Source: Halicephalobus mephisto
Lineage: Eukaryota > Nematoda > Chromadorea > Rhabditida > Panagrolaimidae
Assembly: GCA_009193035.1 (NCBI GenBank)
Contig: SWDT01000163.1
Span: 124,001-188,000 of the forward strand
Direction of reading: 5' to 3'
DNA: 64,000 bases
The translations under genes were made by a program, and so were the position numbers. How positions within the stretch are numbered: the stretch's first letter is position 1; each line of letters starts with the position of its first letter. Below are positions 62,301-64,000 of the stretch, in pieces. Below the pieces are notes generated by a model. That model worked only from the letters and a program-made list of their open reading frames with translations. It made no database searches and was not told where the DNA came from.

Positions 62301-62640
62301 TGTACAATTATAATTTCCAAAAAATCGCATGAAGGATATGTTAGGAAATTCAAACTCTAAATCACATCTCTACTGTAAATCTCCATATATTTCTGTTTAA
62401 TTTTCGACGAATAATACTCCTAATAGTTAATATTATATTGGTACAAAAAGATTCATAGAACATACTCATAAATCCACAGAATATATCAATGGACGCATTG
62501 TGAAACGGGGTTCCGTCCGTGTAATAACTCATTACTATCTACTCTATGAATTTCCAGATGAATCTAAACAACTTATTAATTATGACGCCATGAAACATTC
62601 GATCTTCTCAGTCACTTGTAGTTTATTCGGTTTTTGAAAA
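59323..62640. other. gene-poor AT-rich intergenic region
   Basis: The first 700 bp above the palmitoyltransferase start has somewhat higher G+C and should hold its promoter. From about 60030 to 62640 the sequence is very AT-rich and resembles the 37-42 kb desert in texture. I find no gene. An open stretch at 61925-62140 has no domain. Confidence 0.35.
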
Positions 62641-62905
62641 AGGATATGCCTTCAAGAAAACAAATCGTGGGGAACAAGGGATCCATATTTGAATCCTTTA
62701 TTCACCCCTGTTCAAACAACATGGCCAAGGGCAGCAATTGCATTACTTTGGATTGGAACTGTTTCTGACGTTCACCCGTTTTGGCAGTAAAAGCAAACTG
62801 AAAAGTTGAGAAAGAGCGTAGATCAACCAATGGAAGGCATTTCCTAATGTTTAGAGTTCAGTAGCACCAGAAGGAAATGCTAAAGCACTGGGTGGAGACT
62901 CGGAT

Positions 62906-63660
62906 TCAGACGAAAGTGGGAGAAGGGGCACTACTACAGCAACTGATTGAGACGGAGTTACGGCCATTGATAAGTTTCTCATCAGCAATGACTCCATCAA
63001 TGTGGAAGGCAGAAGCGTACTGGTCTGATTCGTCGCTGTCTGAGTGCATATTAGAGACAAGAAGTCGATCTCTCATAGCAGAAGCAAGGTCCATGAAGGC
63101 TTCGTCGCAGTTGATGCCAGTTTTGGCACTGACTTCATAGAGAGACACACCGATTCGCTTGGCCAACCTAAGAAGAGCAATGAAACGTAAATAACAAATG
63201 AATCATACCTTTCTGCTCTGTCAAATTCCACTTTCCGTTCCCCCTCCATGTCTGCTTTGTTTCCGACGAGCAAAAGAACGGCGTTCTGAGGAGCATTGTT
63301 ACGAATCTCCTTCAACCAATAATTTTCCAAGTTTTCAAACGACCGTTCATTGGTGAGATCATATACACACATAATCCCATGAGCAGAGTGATAGTACGAA
63401 TTATAAATAGTCCTGCAAGACAAAAATTGATATAAAAAAACAGATAACGGAAACCTGTATCTCTCCATCCCCGCTGTATCCCAAAGTTCGAGACGTATCT
63501 TATCACGGCCCAGTTTGACAGTCTTCAGTTTGAAATCGACGCCGAGTGTACTGATATGGTCAGCACGGAAGGTGTTTTCAGCAAATCGTAACAAAATACA
63601 GGATTTGCCGCAATTATGATCTCCAACAACTACTATTTTAAATAAATAATTGTAGCTCAT
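62906..63660 (-). CDS. Rab-family small GTPase with atypical switch II and C-terminus
   Basis: Rab GTPases direct vesicle traffic. Three exons (63660-63455, 63412-63209, 63167-62906) total 672 nt and encode 223 residues. The P-loop is GDHNCGKS (about 13-20), switch I carries STLGVDF, switch II reads WDTAGMERYR (60-69), the base-binding motif is NKAD (120-123) and SAK is at 150-152. The Gln that helps hydrolyse GTP in almost all Rabs is Met65 here. The C-terminus has Cys-Cys at about 213-214 but then nine more residues (SSAPSPTFV), so no standard prenylation motif remains in this model. A TTTTGCAG acceptor sits 20 nt before the ATG. The frame also stays open upstream, so an N-terminal extension from the neighbouring exon cannot be excluded. 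The subfamily is not assigned. Confidence 0.9.
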
Positions 63661-63912
63661 TATTGCGTAAAGCTGGGCTCCTGCAAAACGTTGAATCAAA
63701 AGTAACTCTGAACACGAGTTCGCGGAATGAAAAGCAAATACGAAATCCAAAGCCAAGAACAACTTTGGGGTCAAACTCTACAAATATTCATTGAATATTC
63801 AATCAAGGTGAAAAGTTAGATTATAATTACCAATCCAGAAGTATTGTCTGGCATAGTTGAATGGACGATCATCGGGAAGACCGGACACACCCTGATAGTT
63901 CCGAGGCCTCAT
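63638..63912 (-). CDS. small two-exon ORF upstream of the Rab gene
   Basis: Exons 63912-63831 and 63777-63638 are joined across a 53-nt GT-AG intron and encode 73 residues. The ATG lies directly after a TTCTTTAG acceptor, and the first exon reads MRPRNYQGVSGLPDDRPFNY, followed by ARQYFWIG. I recognise no family. The frame ends 23 nt inside the Rab coding region in another frame. This could be the first gene of a two-gene operon, or the leader of the Rab transcript. In the latter case a different frame from an internal ATG would run into Rab. Confidence 0.4.
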
Positions 63913-64000
63913 CTAAAGAACGGAACTCTTTTGCGGCCGCATAATGCATGCATCCCCGCGCCGTCAGACCGGGTTGTTCCTTTGGTGTGTCACACAATAA

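Noticed and set aside
1..64000. CRISPR arrays, bacterial operons or phage genes
   Set aside because: All genes are eukaryotic with GT-AG introns; no regularly spaced direct repeats with unique spacers were seen.

Overview
The window looks like a chromosome segment from a nematode with an AT-rich genome. It carries an innexin, short introns (many 42-58 nt) with TTTCAG-type acceptors, several acceptors lying on or just before start codons (as in spliced-leader trans-splicing), and a Tc3-like transposase relic. A secreted DNase II-like gene and a possible BCL9/Legless homologue hint at a Dorylaimia-type worm (Trichinella/Romanomermis side) rather than a Caenorhabditis relative; that placement is inference. 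I assembled eleven multi-exon gene models by hand, plus one small two-exon model. In each one the exon lengths sum to a multiple of three and the junctions keep the protein family in frame. Layout, left to right: an innexin (537-3176, +) converges on a four-pass MARVEL-like membrane protein (3835-5149, -). Next come a repeat copy (about 6190-7255) and a secreted DNase II-like gene (7394-8580, -). A receptor tyrosine phosphatase of the Ptp99A/PTPRG type fills 10245-18942 (+) and converges on a Gln/Met/Pro-rich nuclear protein with a BCL9/Legless HD1-like motif (19243-20949, -). A RUN-FYVE (RUFY-like) endosomal adaptor follows (22809-24559, +), with a small membrane-protein ORF behind it. A complete metabotropic glutamate receptor is at 26098-30532 (-). 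From about 30.6 to 46.5 kb there is a gene desert holding a single 5S rRNA gene (42165-42283), a very old direct duplication, a second copy of the tRNA-bearing repeat (44112-45215) and a dead Tc3-like transposase. On the right are two C2H2 zinc-finger genes (46530-48318, -; 51849-56167, +), a ZDHHC17/HIP14-type ankyrin-DHHC palmitoyltransferase (56460-59322, -), another gene-poor stretch, and a Rab-family GTPase (62906-63660, -) preceded closely by a small two-exon ORF (63638-63912, -). Several genes suit neurons (innexin, mGluR, receptor PTP, HIP14-like transferase, Rab), but nothing in the sequence shows co-regulation. The most striking non-genic signals are phased GAA/TTC arrays that match heat-shock elements, scattered through introns and intergenic DNA, and a family of about 1-kb repeats that carries a decayed tRNA-like module followed by short tandem repeats.
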